A stretch of DNA of 64,000 bases from Halalkalibaculum roseum (GTDB lineage: Bacteria; Bacteroidota; Rhodothermia; Balneolales; Balneolaceae): positions 372,001 to 436,000 of the forward strand of contig NZ_JAALLT010000004.1 in assembly GCF_011059145.1 (NCBI RefSeq). The letters run 5' to 3'. Shown in pieces: positions 1 through 8,831 of the stretch. How positions within the stretch are numbered: the stretch's first letter is position 1; each line of letters begins with the position of its first letter. Made by a program: the position numbers and the translations under genes. The notes below the pieces were generated by a model that saw nothing but the letters and a program-made list of their open reading frames with translations, made no database searches and was not told the DNA's origin.

Positions 1-1307
1 GTTTGCCACATAGCACGCATATAATCATCAAGAGTGATATTTTCGAACTCTGTTCTGAGCTTCAGGTCCAGACCCAGACCGATTACCGCTCCCCAGGAAT
101 AATACGAGATGAAAGTATTCTCCTTATTCTGATCATCTACGGAAGTGGCGGCATCCACAAAAGGAGCTTGCATACTCATCTCAACCGGACTATAAAACTG
201 ATTGCCCGGTGAGTTGAGTACATAATTCAATGTCCCGCCCCATCCGAGGCCATATTCCCGGTCATCAATCAAACCCGCTCGACGGACGATCAAATCATCA
301 TAGTAGCTCGTAAATCCTTCGGCAAACCATAGTGAACCCGACACGTTGGCCTCCTGGAAGGCAAAAGGTTCAAGACTCTGCGGGCGTATACGTTCTACAT
401 TCCAGCCATGAAAATATTCATGAGACAGCGTGTATAAATTCCGCATAGCTCCCTCTTCAAGAGATCGCTGACTGGTAAGAATTGTGGAGTTGCGATGTTC
501 CATGCCATCTCCGTAAACATAAGGCAGATAATCAGCGATAAAGGTATAGCTTCCATAATCATAGGAAGGCGGTTCTCCATAAACGGCAATTTGCTCTTCA
601 ACCACTTTTTTTGCCATCTCTGCATATTCATCGGCCTGCTTTTCAGTACCGTTATGATGCAGGGCCAGCCTGATGTTGTAATTTGTAGTATCAGCCGGAA
701 CAGTCCATTCCCGAAGCATAAAGTTGCTGAGTTCAGTTGGACTATCCATCAAATAACCAAAATTCGGGGCAGTAAATACGTACGGATCTTCTGTGGATTT
801 CAGCTGGGTAGCCACCTTCCAGTTACTGCCTTCGGGCGGATGAAAGGCTATGGTCATATTCTGCATTTCTGTTCCCTGTGCCCAAACCAATGAGGCCGGA
901 ATATTTAAATGAGCATGCTGCTCATTGACTCCCGAATAGGTTCCGTCGACATGATTGGCATATAAGGTATAACTGAATTTTAGTGTCCCGTTGTGACCAC
1001 TCACTATCCAGTTATGGAGGTCCGGCTGAAAAATATCCAGGGTATCGCCTTCTCCATCAATGGCATTCACGTTATACACATTTTTAGCAAACTCATGCAG
1101 CGCGTAGCGACCCGGCGAGGTTCTACTCATAGATACCTTCACAGGAATAGCATCCAGGTCGGTTATCGTAAGAGTTATTTCGGCCTCGTGATGAGCCGCA
1201 TTCGGAAATCTGATATCATAACGAATATTGCCGTCGACGTTGGTTTGAACTCCGCAGCCGATCGTCACATAAACCGCTGCCAGTATTAGTAAAATCGCCT
1301 GTTTCAT
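1..1307 (-). CDS. M61 family peptidase (glycyl aminopeptidase-like), C-terminus cut by window edge
   Basis: Secreted zinc aminopeptidase of family M61. Translating the minus strand from 1307 gives 435 uninterrupted residues that run off the left edge. The protein starts with a hydrophobic leader ending in VTIGC, so it is probably a lipoprotein. An N-terminal beta domain follows, then the M61 signature GDGMEHRNS at about residue 270 and the zinc motif HEYFHGWNVERIRP at residues 296-309. A WFAEGFTSYY segment supplies the third metal ligand downstream. The missing part should hold the end of the catalytic domain and usually a PDZ domain. An in-frame ATG at 1325 is an alternative start; I chose 1307 because lysine directly follows the Met, as in typical leaders. 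No strong ribosome binding site precedes either start. Confidence 0.9.
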   Translation of the reverse strand, partial: MKQAILLILAAVYVTIGCGVQTNVDGNIRYDIRFPNAAHHEAEITLTITDLDAIPVKVSMSRTSPGRYALHEFAKNVYNVNAIDGEGDTLDIFQPDLHNWIVSGHNGTLKFSYTLYANHVDGTYSGVNEQHAHLNIPASLVWAQGTEMQNMTIAFHPPEGSNWKVATQLKSTEDPYVFTAPNFGYLMDSPTELSNFMLREWTVPADTTNYNIRLALHHNGTEKQADEYAEMAKKVVEEQIAVYGEPPSYDYGSYTFIADYLPYVYGDGMEHRNSTILTSQRSLEEGAMRNLYTLSHEYFHGWNVERIRPQSLEPFAFQEANVSGSLWFAEGFTSYYDDLIVRRAGLIDDREYGLGWGGTLNYVLNSPGNQFYSPVEMSMQAPFVDAATSVDDQNKENTFISYYSWGAVIGLGLDLKLRTEFENITLDDYMRAMWQ

Positions 1308-1473
1308 AAGAAAAGTTGTACTCATGGTTATTGAAAGAGCAGATAGAGAAACTGCATTAAGATAGGTAAAATTAAAGCCCAATGAATAGTCCCTCATTTA
1401 AAACTTTACCGTGAGCGGATTTGCTAAACCAATGAGTTAGGCCAGTAACTTTAAAAGCAAAGAGGTTTAATAA

Positions 1474-3930
1474 TTATTCCTGTTTGATGCTGTCAACGGG
1501 ATTGATAAGCGCAGCCTTCAAGGATTTATAACTCACGGTTACAAGGCAAATGATAACACTCAGAAGGATGGTTGCTGCAAAAACACCAATGAGATTTAAT
1601 CCCAGGTTGATACGGTAAGGGAAGTCTTGCAACCAGCCTCTCGCGAGAAAATAAACTACGGGCCAGGCAATGATATTTGCAATCAGAACCAGTTGCACAT
1701 ACTCTTTTGACAGTAGAACCAAAATCTGGCTGAGAGAAGCGCCAAGGGTTTTGCGAATGCCAATCTCCTTCGTTCTCTTGGATGCTGTAAAGGAAGCCAG
1801 CCCGAAAAGTCCCAGGCAAGCCACCAGTATGCATAAGAGCGTAAATACGCCCGTTACCCGACCCAGTGTCATTTCTGCGGCATATATTTTATCCAGTTCT
1901 TCATCCTGAAAGGAATATTGAAAGGGGTCGATGTGATTGACTTCAGCCCATACCTCCTCAAGGTGCTTTAATCCCTCATTAACTCCACCGGGACCTAATT
2001 TAACCACTGCATTTGAAATCGTCTGCAATATGGGACGTGTTCCCTCAGAGAGTCGAATAACCAGTGGCTTGATCTCTTTTTTGACTGAGGTATAATTAAA
2101 GTTTTCTGTGACTCCAATAACGGTAAGCGTTTTTACTTCTTCCTCAGATAATTCATGGTAAAACAATTCACCAATGGCATCTTCGGGTTCTTCAAAACCC
2201 AGCCTTTTGACCATCTCTTCATTGATCAAAATAGCCTGTTTCTTATCCGTAGGATAATATCTGGAGAATGTTCGGCCCGCAATAAGATTGATATCATAGG
2301 CCTCCAGAAAGTTGTATGTAACATGCAGGGCCAATGAGGATTTCTCCCCTTCGTCGGGGGTTGTTGCCGGATAAATTTTCCAGGTCTGCTGATCATCGGT
2401 TCCCAAGATTTTGCTGGTTGCTGTAACGGTTCTGACGTTTGGGTCACTCATGGCTTGTTCCCGGAATTGGTCAAACTCCCAGGCTATAAGATTCTGCTCC
2501 ATGGGTAAAATGACCACCTGTTCCTTGTCAAAACCAAGTTTCTTAGACTGCATATGCTGCAGCTGCATATATAGCAGAACCGTACTGATAATTAGTATCA
2601 CAGAAAGTGAGAATTGAAAAACCACCAGCCCTTTTCTAAAGAGTACACTTCTACTTCCTTTATCCGCTTCACCTTTCAGAACAACGGACGGATTAAAAGC
2701 AGAAAGATAGAAAGCAGGATAAATACCGGCCAGGAAACCCACCGCAAAATAAAGAAAGAGCAGTCCTCCAATCAGAAAAGCATTATCAAAGATATTGAAT
2801 GCCAGATTCTTGCTTATAAAATCGTTGAAGATCGGTAGCGTGAAATAGACTAGTACTACCGCAAGTACGACAGCCAGGAAGCTCATGAGAAAAGATTCAC
2901 CCATAAATTGGCTGAAAAGCTGACGGCGATCAGCGCCCAGTACTTTACGCATACCTACCTCCCGTCCTCTTTCTGCAGAACGTGCTGTTGCCAGGTTCAT
3001 AAAGTTTACACAGGCAATGACCAGTATGAGCACTGCCACAGCTGAAAAAAGATAGATGTAGAAAATAGAGTTGTTTGGATTCATCTCCTGCTCCAGATTC
3101 GAATAGAGATGAATATCGGTAAGTGCCTGCAAGCCGAGACTGACTTCCTCTCCCTCCGGCCGATTGGGATTATAGTACTTGTCAGCGAAAGCCTCCAACT
3201 GGTCATCAAGCTCACCGGCAGAACCTGCATTTTTCAGTTCCACATAGGTCCAAACAGGATTCCACCACCATGACTCATCATATTCCGGACTCCTCCGGTA
3301 CAATACATCCACACTTGAAAATGATGCCAACATATCGAATTTCATGTGGGACTTCTCCGGCCAGCTTTCCATGATTCCGGTAACCTCCAGACTCATGCTG
3401 CCCCGACCCTGAAAGCTCAATGTTTTTCCAATGGGATTTTCATCACCGAAATATACCCTGGCTCGCTCCTCAGTCATCACCAGCGACAGGGGATTATCCA
3501 ATACCTGCTCCGGATTTCCCCGGATCAGTTTCCCGTCAAATACCTCAAAGAAAGTGGAATCGGTGAAGTAAAAATTTGATTCCCTGAATGAATTCCCGGT
3601 CTCCCTATCCAGCATGGTATGAGTAGGCTGCTGCATGTTGAAGAAACGCACGCTATGCTCTACCAGTTGCGGATACTCAGCCTCCAACATAGGTCCGGTT
3701 TTGAACGTGGTTGTAGCTGATGTTTCGTCAGTATTGAGAGAGGTTTGTTTGATACGGTATATCTGATCTGCCTTCTCATGAAACCGGTCGTAGCTCAGCT
3801 CATTTAACACATACATGCTGATCAGAAGGCAACAGGCTAATCCAATTGCAAGACCAAAAATATTTATGAATGTATAAGCCTTTCTCTTTACCAGATTGCG
3901 AAAGGCAATCTTTAAATAATTACGAACCAT
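1474..3930 (-). CDS. FtsX/MacB-type ABC transporter permease (permease A, 818 aa)
   Basis: Full-length inner-membrane permease with the doubled FtsX layout found in all eleven copies here. One membrane helix (about residues 18-42) is followed by a large MacB_PCD periplasmic domain (about 45-285), three helices with a coupling motif (REVGMRKVLGA, about 323-333), a helix near 430-455, a second periplasmic domain, and a last three-helix FtsX unit with KEIGIRKTLGA at about 721-731. The C-terminus is NPVDSIKQE. The family couples a cytoplasmic ATPase to extrusion of peptides, lipids or lipoproteins or to envelope signalling; the substrate cannot be read from sequence. It is last in the block headed by the control region at 6.9 kb, 172 bp after a small ORF. 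Eight membrane segments are predicted by eye. Confidence 0.93.
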   Translation of the reverse strand: MVRNYLKIAFRNLVKRKAYTFINIFGLAIGLACCLLISMYVLNELSYDRFHEKADQIYRIKQTSLNTDETSATTTFKTGPMLEAEYPQLVEHSVRFFNMQQPTHTMLDRETGNSFRESNFYFTDSTFFEVFDGKLIRGNPEQVLDNPLSLVMTEERARVYFGDENPIGKTLSFQGRGSMSLEVTGIMESWPEKSHMKFDMLASFSSVDVLYRRSPEYDESWWWNPVWTYVELKNAGSAGELDDQLEAFADKYYNPNRPEGEEVSLGLQALTDIHLYSNLEQEMNPNNSIFYIYLFSAVAVLILVIACVNFMNLATARSAERGREVGMRKVLGADRRQLFSQFMGESFLMSFLAVVLAVVLVYFTLPIFNDFISKNLAFNIFDNAFLIGGLLFLYFAVGFLAGIYPAFYLSAFNPSVVLKGEADKGSRSVLFRKGLVVFQFSLSVILIISTVLLYMQLQHMQSKKLGFDKEQVVILPMEQNLIAWEFDQFREQAMSDPNVRTVTATSKILGTDDQQTWKIYPATTPDEGEKSSLALHVTYNFLEAYDINLIAGRTFSRYYPTDKKQAILINEEMVKRLGFEEPEDAIGELFYHELSEEEVKTLTVIGVTENFNYTSVKKEIKPLVIRLSEGTRPILQTISNAVVKLGPGGVNEGLKHLEEVWAEVNHIDPFQYSFQDEELDKIYAAEMTLGRVTGVFTLLCILVACLGLFGLASFTASKRTKEIGIRKTLGASLSQILVLLSKEYVQLVLIANIIAWPVVYFLARGWLQDFPYRINLGLNLIGVFAATILLSVIICLVTVSYKSLKAALINPVDSIKQE

Positions 3931-4102
3931 GCTGCTTATTTGATGGCTACCAGGTACCCAATGCTGTCACCGATGTATACTTGCAAGACGGGCTGGCAAA
4001 TATACTATCTGTTATAAAGAAGAGTTGCCTCGCGGGAATTTGTTACAAGAAAGTTGAGATAAACCGCGAAGTGCCAAAATGGAATCGCTGACCTCTTAAA
4101 TA

Positions 4103-4363
4103 TTAACCGTTATGGAATCTGAAAGTCACCGGAATCTGATCATTCTGTGGTGTGCCGATATGATACAGTTCCCACTCACTGTCATAATTTTTTATCTGTT
4201 CTCGCAACACATTGATGAGTTCTTCTGAACTGCCGGTTTCGGAGTTCCAGTCAAAGTTGACTATCCTGAACTTCATCTTTCGCTTTTCCCCATTAATATT
4301 TACCTCCAGGTTAGCCATCTTATCAACGTTCGGTATGGTAAATTGGACGCGTATGTTATTCAT
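4103..4363 (-). CDS. Small hypothetical protein (86 aa)
   Basis: I do not recognise the family. The protein is soluble-looking, without signal peptide or membrane segment, and alternates short charged strands (MNNIRVQFTIPNV, MANLEVNINGEKRKMKFRIV) with one predicted helix (EELINVLREQIKNY). It sits between two permeases on the same strand, 52 bp after permease B and 172 bp before permease A, so co-transcription is likely. I chose the ATG at 4363 over the one at 4381 because the sequence MNNIRVQF begins the first beta strand cleanly; the longer version adds only MQKPNT. Confidence 0.6.
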   Translation of the reverse strand: MNNIRVQFTIPNVDKMANLEVNINGEKRKMKFRIVNFDWNSETGSSEELINVLREQIKNYDSEWELYHIGTPQNDQIPVTFRFHNG

Positions 4364-4415
4364 GGTATTAGGTTTTTGCAATCAGCCTCTAACCAATCGG
4401 CAGATCGCTCGTTCA

Positions 4416-6797
4416 TCATTCACTTTTTAATATTTCTGCCGGGTTTGTGTTAGCGGCACGAATTGTAGTATAACTTATTGTTGCCATAGCTATTGCCACC
4501 GTGAGAAAACCTGCTCCCGCAAGCATAAATAGACTTATTTCCGTGCTGTAAGCAAAACTGTTCAACCATTCCCGCATAAGGTTGTAGGCAATTGGCGCAG
4601 CTATGACAAATCCGATAGTCGTCAGTTTTACAAACTCCAGTGACAATCCTGTAATGATACTGTATACGCTGGCTCCCAGCACTTTACGAATACCAATCTC
4701 TTTTTTTCGCTGATAGGTAGTATAGGCAGCGAGTCCCAGCAGACCCATGCAGGCAATCAGAATGGTAAGATAGGTGAAATATCGAAGCATTTCGCTGATC
4801 ACTTCCTCAGTTACATATTCACCGGCCAAATTACTTTCCAGGAAAAAGTATCCTACGGGAAGTCCCGCATTAAATTGCTTCAAAAAGGTGTTAATTTCAC
4901 CGGCAGTTTCTGCAAGTTCCGTAGTATTCAATTCTATGGCAATCCGTTGAAAGGCTTCAGGTCGATATTTTAAAATGAGAGGACGAATAGCGTTGTGCAG
5001 TGTCTCAAAATGAAAGTTCTCTACTACCCCAATAACCGTATAGGTTCTCGTCGTTTCACCTGTGCTTTCTGCGATGGTTTTTCCAACCGCATCTTCCCAA
5101 CCGAATTGGCTGATTGCAGCTTTATTGACAATGACAGACGTTGTGGTATCACCGGCCTGTACGGCATTAAAATTTCTTCCTTCCACCAGTTCAATTTCGA
5201 ATAACGCAATAAAGCTGTTATCCACTTCATAGTAATTAACAAGTAAACCGTCTTGTTCAAACTGCCCCTCAGGCCTGAAACTGCTGATGGAACCGCTGTC
5301 TTCACCCGGAATATTAGCAGTCAATGATGAGCCGCTAACCGCTGACTTCCTTTCAAGCTCCTCCTTAATCATAAACTTGTTCTCTCTGCTTAAATTGGGA
5401 GGCAAATTGGACACCATGATATTTCCGGACTTAAATCCCAGGTCTTTGTTTTGCAGGTATTCTATTTGGCTGTCAGCCACCCATGACCCAATAATCAAAA
5501 AGACAGCGACACTGAACTGGCTTACCACTAGTACTGTCCGCAACCAGGACCGACTCTTACCGGTTGTTTTACTTCCTTTAAGTACGGGTGCTGGTTTAAA
5601 AGAGGAGAGATAGAAGGCCGGATAGCCGCCTGCCAGCAGGCTAACTAAAATTACCAATAACACAGCAGTTATCAGATAAAAGCCATTCTCAAAATAGGCA
5701 GCCTGCACATTCCATTCCGCCAGATCATTGAAGAGGGGTAGGGCAAATTCCACCAGGGTCAGTCCTAGAAAAACAGCAATGAGAGACATCAAAAAAGCTT
5801 CCGACAAGAACTGAAAAATGAGTTGTTGTTTGCCGGCACCCAACACCTTTCGCATGCCAACCTCACGAGCCCGCTCAATACCCTTCGCCGTCGCCATATT
5901 TATGAAGTTGATACAGGCAATCAGCAGTATGAGAAAGCCAATTGCCGTAAAGATGTATACATAAGATATGTCAAGACTGTCTCCGTGTTCAGCAAACAAA
6001 TTGGACCTTAGATAAATATCCTCAAGATTCTGCAGGTGAGGCTGATATTTTTCCAGCCCTTCTTCCCCAAAGTTCTTTACAATAAATTGCTCCAAATCTT
6101 TCTCGACTTCTGTGGGGTCAGCGCTTTCACTGAGCAGCAGATAGGAATAGAGATTATGGTTTTCCCAGTTATCAATATTGCTGTAGCTCTGTTTATCGAG
6201 GGAAGAGAAAGGAACAAACATATTAAACCATAGGCTGCTCTGGGAAGGCTGCTTTTTCAGAACACCGGTAACTGTATGGGGGACATCATTAATCATCATT
6301 GTTTCCCCGACCGGATTATAATTTCCAAAATACGTCTCGGCTATAAAATCAGTTAATACTACTGAATGAGGATTCTGTAAAGCCGTCTCTTTATTGCCGT
6401 ACTTAAGCGGATAAGTGAAAACATCAAGTATGGTCTCATCTACAAATTCCACCTCAAAGGTAAATACTTTATCTCCGTAGCCTACAGTCCTGTTCTGTCC
6501 CGTGAATCGAACGAATGATTCTACTTCCGGGAAATCATCTGTTATTGCTTCAGCCCAGGGAGCAGGGGTGATGGCTGCATCTACGATACTTCCGGAACTG
6601 GTTTTAACCTTGTCAGCAAGCCTGTAAATGCGGTGGCTGTTTTCATGGTGGGTGTCGAAGTTAATAGCATATTGATCCAACAGAAAAAGAAACAGACAAA
6701 TACCCATACCGATCCCAAGTCCAATGACATTTATGGCGGTGTAGCCTTTTTGCTTGGATAAATTTCGGAGGGCTAATTTAAGATAGTTTAGGAGCAT
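4416..6797 (-). CDS. FtsX/MacB-type ABC transporter permease (permease B, 793 aa)
   Basis: It has the same eight-helix doubled-FtsX plan as permease A. It begins MLLNYLKLALRNL and has a first helix richer in Phe/Leu (GICLFLFLL) than its paralogues. The first coupling motif is REVGMRKVLGAGKQQ and the second KEIGIRKVLGASVYS. It ends NPAEILKSE, the only copy with AEIL in place of the usual V-D/E/N-SL. It is the first gene after control region 1 (dyads 6948-6984, -24/-12 element 6879-6894), leaving a leader of roughly 70 bases. The -12 element is weaker here than at the other promoters. It is probably transcribed with the small ORF at 4103-4363 and permease A. Confidence 0.93.
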   Translation of the reverse strand: MLLNYLKLALRNLSKQKGYTAINVIGLGIGMGICLFLFLLDQYAINFDTHHENSHRIYRLADKVKTSSGSIVDAAITPAPWAEAITDDFPEVESFVRFTGQNRTVGYGDKVFTFEVEFVDETILDVFTYPLKYGNKETALQNPHSVVLTDFIAETYFGNYNPVGETMMINDVPHTVTGVLKKQPSQSSLWFNMFVPFSSLDKQSYSNIDNWENHNLYSYLLLSESADPTEVEKDLEQFIVKNFGEEGLEKYQPHLQNLEDIYLRSNLFAEHGDSLDISYVYIFTAIGFLILLIACINFINMATAKGIERAREVGMRKVLGAGKQQLIFQFLSEAFLMSLIAVFLGLTLVEFALPLFNDLAEWNVQAAYFENGFYLITAVLLVILVSLLAGGYPAFYLSSFKPAPVLKGSKTTGKSRSWLRTVLVVSQFSVAVFLIIGSWVADSQIEYLQNKDLGFKSGNIMVSNLPPNLSRENKFMIKEELERKSAVSGSSLTANIPGEDSGSISSFRPEGQFEQDGLLVNYYEVDNSFIALFEIELVEGRNFNAVQAGDTTTSVIVNKAAISQFGWEDAVGKTIAESTGETTRTYTVIGVVENFHFETLHNAIRPLILKYRPEAFQRIAIELNTTELAETAGEINTFLKQFNAGLPVGYFFLESNLAGEYVTEEVISEMLRYFTYLTILIACMGLLGLAAYTTYQRKKEIGIRKVLGASVYSIITGLSLEFVKLTTIGFVIAAPIAYNLMREWLNSFAYSTEISLFMLAGAGFLTVAIAMATISYTTIRAANTNPAEILKSE

Positions 6798-6878
6798 GAC
6801 ACGGTTTATTGGTTATTCATAATAGTTATTGGCAAATCCATCTTAAAAAACCAATAACCGGCAACTACTATCTGTGAT

Positions 6879-6894
6879 ATCAACAATCATACCA
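6879..6894 (-). promoter_or_regulatory. Sigma-54-like -24/-12 promoter of permease B block
   Basis: Read on the minus strand the element is TGGTATGATTGTTGAT. GG sits at the -24 position and TTG at -12, with the canonical 10-base gap between GG and the second doublet. It matches TGGCACG-N4-TTGCA except at -12, where GA replaces GC. It lies 73 bp downstream of the midpoint of the tandem dyads at 6948-6984 and about 80 bp before the permease start. Functional assignment is inferred from position and similarity to the three related promoters. Confidence 0.6.
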
Positions 6895-6947
6895 ATCAGG
6901 TTGACACGGCTTTTTATACCTCAAAACAAAGATAATCAGTCATTAAG

Positions 6948-6984
6948 CGTCCGTATTCTTACATCTACTGTACGGAAACGGACA
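6948..6984. promoter_or_regulatory. Tandem 16-bp dyads, enhancer-like control region 1
   Basis: Two 16-mers start 21 bp apart. CGTCCGTATTCTTACA at 6948-6963 is the weak, promoter-proximal copy. TGTACGGAAACGGACA at 6969-6984 is the strong copy and fits TGTnCGnnnnCGnACA. The 21-bp offset (two helical turns) puts both on one DNA face, as expected for a dimeric enhancer-binding protein. The same pair recurs at 23188-23224, 34370-34406 and 44019-44055. The likely ligand is the sigma-54 response regulator at 44260-45639. Confidence 0.7.
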
Positions 6985-7001
6985 GATATAAGGAATGTCT
7001 A

Positions 7002-7421
7002 CTACCTGTCTTCTTTTCGATACATGAATTTGAGACCCGACCAATTTTTATCTACCGCGCATACTTTTATATCGACAAGTCCCAGCTCCAAGCCTTTTCT
7101 TCGTACGTCATTACCGTTAATATCTGTGTTACGTTTTGATGCGCCCTTGATCCAGGAGACCCATAGCATGCCGTCTCTGGCCAATTTATCTTTCAGCGGT
7201 GGCAATGCGTTTTGTAGTGTTTCTTCATTTTTGGCAAAAAGGTGAATAAAGTCAGCTTCCTCCTCGCCGTCATCAAGGATGGTAACATCGGGAGGCAATT
7301 CACCCAGCATTTCAAAATAATGATCCGGCTCATTTTCGGTCATTATCTTAAATCCCGGTTTAATACCCAGTTTTTTTATGAGTGGTGTTCCTGAATAACC
7401 TGCAGGCATAAACTTACTCAA
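7002..7421 (-). CDS. DUF3052-type protein (139 aa)
   Basis: Small cytosolic protein that I recognise as the DUF3052-type family by its opening AGYSGTPLIKKLGIKPG, a middle LPPDVTILDD, the WVSWIKGASK segment and the closing KVCAVDKNWSGLKFMYR. The function of the family is unknown to me. It follows the YCII-like gene with only four bases between stop and start, so the two are probably translationally coupled. An internal start at MPAGYSG (7409) is equally possible; the upstream ATG was kept because of the tight spacing. Its stop codon lies just upstream of control region 1. Confidence 0.75.
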   Translation of the reverse strand: MSKFMPAGYSGTPLIKKLGIKPGFKIMTENEPDHYFEMLGELPPDVTILDDGEEEADFIHLFAKNEETLQNALPPLKDKLARDGMLWVSWIKGASKRNTDINGNDVRRKGLELGLVDIKVCAVDKNWSGLKFMYRKEDR

Positions 7422-7425
7422 TCAA

Positions 7426-7845
7426 TTATTTAACGGAAGAGCCTTTAGCCAGCCACCAGGGATGAGCCTCAACAACCAGCCTGCCGGCTTTCACTGCCGG
7501 ATCCGCTTCAGCCAGCTTGATCGCCTCTTCCATGGTTGCGGTATTATATACCGAGATACCGGCAATCTCAGAATCATCCCCCAACGGACCGTTTAAGTTA
7601 AGCACACCTTTTTTAAACAGACCTCCAAGGTAGGCCAGGTGTTCAGCCTGAATTTTCCTGGCCTCTTCTTCCGGCTGATTTCTGTTAGGTCCTTCTTTTA
7701 GGAATACAATGAAATACTTCTGCATGGTGATAGGTTGGCCTTCCCAAACCATCTCAAAGGTTTCGGGACCGGTTTCTTTTTCCTGTGCAAAGCCAAGGAT
7801 AGTGCCTGTGACTAACACAAATATCAGTGTTATTATGGATTTCAT
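7426..7845 (-). CDS. Secreted YCII-related protein (139 aa)
   Basis: A signal peptide (about residues 1-20, ending LGFAQ) is followed by a YCII-like ferredoxin-fold domain, seen in YFIVFLKEGPNR, the helix EEEARKIQAEHLAYLGGLFKKG, GPLGDDSEIAGISVYN and the terminal helix EEAIKLAEADPAVKAGRLVVEAHPWW. YCII proteins are small dimeric enzymes or stress proteins, usually cytoplasmic, so an exported version is somewhat unusual though known in Bacteroidota. The catalytic His/Asp pair of true YciI enzymes cannot be confirmed by eye. It is the first gene of a two-gene unit with the DUF3052 protein. Confidence 0.75.
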   Translation of the reverse strand: MKSIITLIFVLVTGTILGFAQEKETGPETFEMVWEGQPITMQKYFIVFLKEGPNRNQPEEEARKIQAEHLAYLGGLFKKGVLNLNGPLGDDSEIAGISVYNTATMEEAIKLAEADPAVKAGRLVVEAHPWWLAKGSSVK

Positions 7846-7932
7846 ATGTTACCCCCATTTTTTGAGATAAGTGACCAGCAAGAGAATACAGATTATTAAA
7901 TCCGGTATAATTTTGCCAGTAAAAAGAGCGTG

Positions 7933-8430
7933 CTAATTGTTGATATTTAGGGCGGGTTTAACCTGTCCACGGTGGCAGGTTGTACAGTTTACTATTGGTC
8001 TCTCACTTTCAAGGTTATTTATAGCCGGCAACAGCTCTTGGTTGATCCTTCCTACCATCTTCATCATATCCCTGGCGATCTGTTTTTGAGGCTTTTCATC
8101 ACTGCTCCAATCACCGGGGTTATGGCAATGTGTACACCTTACACCAAGTGACTTACCGAAGCCCATCTCCATAATCCGTAGAAATCTATCTGCTGTTGTA
8201 CGCTCAAAAGACCGGATATTATCAAATACAAGACCGGCGGCTTCCTGCTCTCTTCCCCTAATTTTTTCCCGCAGCTCTTTAAGAGCTTTTTCCTGATCAA
8301 AATTCGTAGTGTCAAAGGGCGTTAGAACGGGGACAGTTAGTATTTGACTTTCGTATACTGTCATATTTTCTACGTAAACTCTACCGAGTATTATTGTCAA
8401 AATCGGTAAAACAACTAAAAAGGTTTTCAT
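7933..8430 (-). CDS. Dihaem cytochrome c, photosynthetic reaction-centre cytochrome-like
   Basis: A membrane-anchored or secreted c-type cytochrome of 165 residues. An N-terminal hydrophobic segment (residues 3-17) is followed by a helical region and two haem-attachment sites: CTHCH at 99-103 and CTTCH at 149-153. The methionine-rich helix between them (ARDMMKMVGRINQELLPAINNL) and the IVNCTTCHRGQ ending match the CytoC_RC family, which occurs widely outside phototrophs in Bacteroidota as a periplasmic electron carrier. No photosynthesis gene is nearby. The partner is unknown. It is separated by 87 bp from the YCII gene and may be transcribed with it. Confidence 0.88.
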   Translation of the reverse strand: MKTFLVVLPILTIILGRVYVENMTVYESQILTVPVLTPFDTTNFDQEKALKELREKIRGREQEAAGLVFDNIRSFERTTADRFLRIMEMGFGKSLGVRCTHCHNPGDWSSDEKPQKQIARDMMKMVGRINQELLPAINNLESERPIVNCTTCHRGQVKPALNINN

Positions 8431-8831
8431 CGACCTACCTCACTCAATTTATTTTGTTCAGTGGTATTCAGCACCCGCGGCCTACAGAGCAGTCTATATC
8501 CTTTACTAATTACCTGAACCTTACAAGCGCTTTCTCCTGAATGTTAAAATCTGGAGCAAATCCCTCAACGCTTTTGGGTTATATAGCAAACCTGATGTTA
8601 TGAAAAGCCACATCTAGGGAAAGGGTTTCATACTGTCGAATGAAAGCACATCAATTTCTGAAATTATTGAATACCTATTTAAGCAATGTTTTAAAACACA
8701 GCTTAATGGCTATTATAGCCCGATTGAAGCGTCTATTAACATGATCATGTGATACATGTTCATGTTATTTGCAGCCTCACCTTTGTTGGCTATCTAATAG
8801 GTAATCCTCATAAACAAACCAGGAGGCTGTT
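8431..8831. other. Divergent intergenic region with a 29-bp palindrome
   Basis: This 401-bp space separates the cytochrome gene (minus) from the basic secreted protein (plus). No ORF or RNA is recognised. The only clear structure is the dyad at 8738-8766, listed separately, and a strong Shine-Dalgarno sequence AGGAGG at 8821-8826, five bases before the ATG at 8832. Such a perfect ribosome binding site is unusual in this window, where most genes have none. Confidence 0.6.
8738..8766. promoter_or_regulatory. 29-bp palindrome, possible operator
   Basis: The arms AACATGATCATGT and ACATGTTCATGTT are reverse complements at 12 of 13 positions around a 3-base centre (GAT). The site lies 65 bp upstream of the gene for the basic secreted protein. 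The CATG-rich symmetry suits a dimeric or tetrameric DNA-binding protein rather than a terminator, as there is no T tract. No regulator gene in the window is an obvious match. Confidence 0.5.

Noticed and set aside
395-631. A 78-residue minus-strand frame
   Set aside because: It overlaps the continuous M61 peptidase frame on the same strand, which has the HEYFH zinc motif.
1381-1396. A second GG-N10-GG element (GGGACTATTCATTGGG) upstream of the M61 peptidase
   Set aside because: No -24 consensus beyond GG and no dyads nearby; judged to be chance.
3957-3972. A GG-N10-GG element (minus strand CGGTGACAGCATTGGG) upstream of permease A
   Set aside because: It has -24/-12-like spacing, but no tandem dyads lie about 70 bp upstream, and a GG-N10-GG match occurs often by chance.
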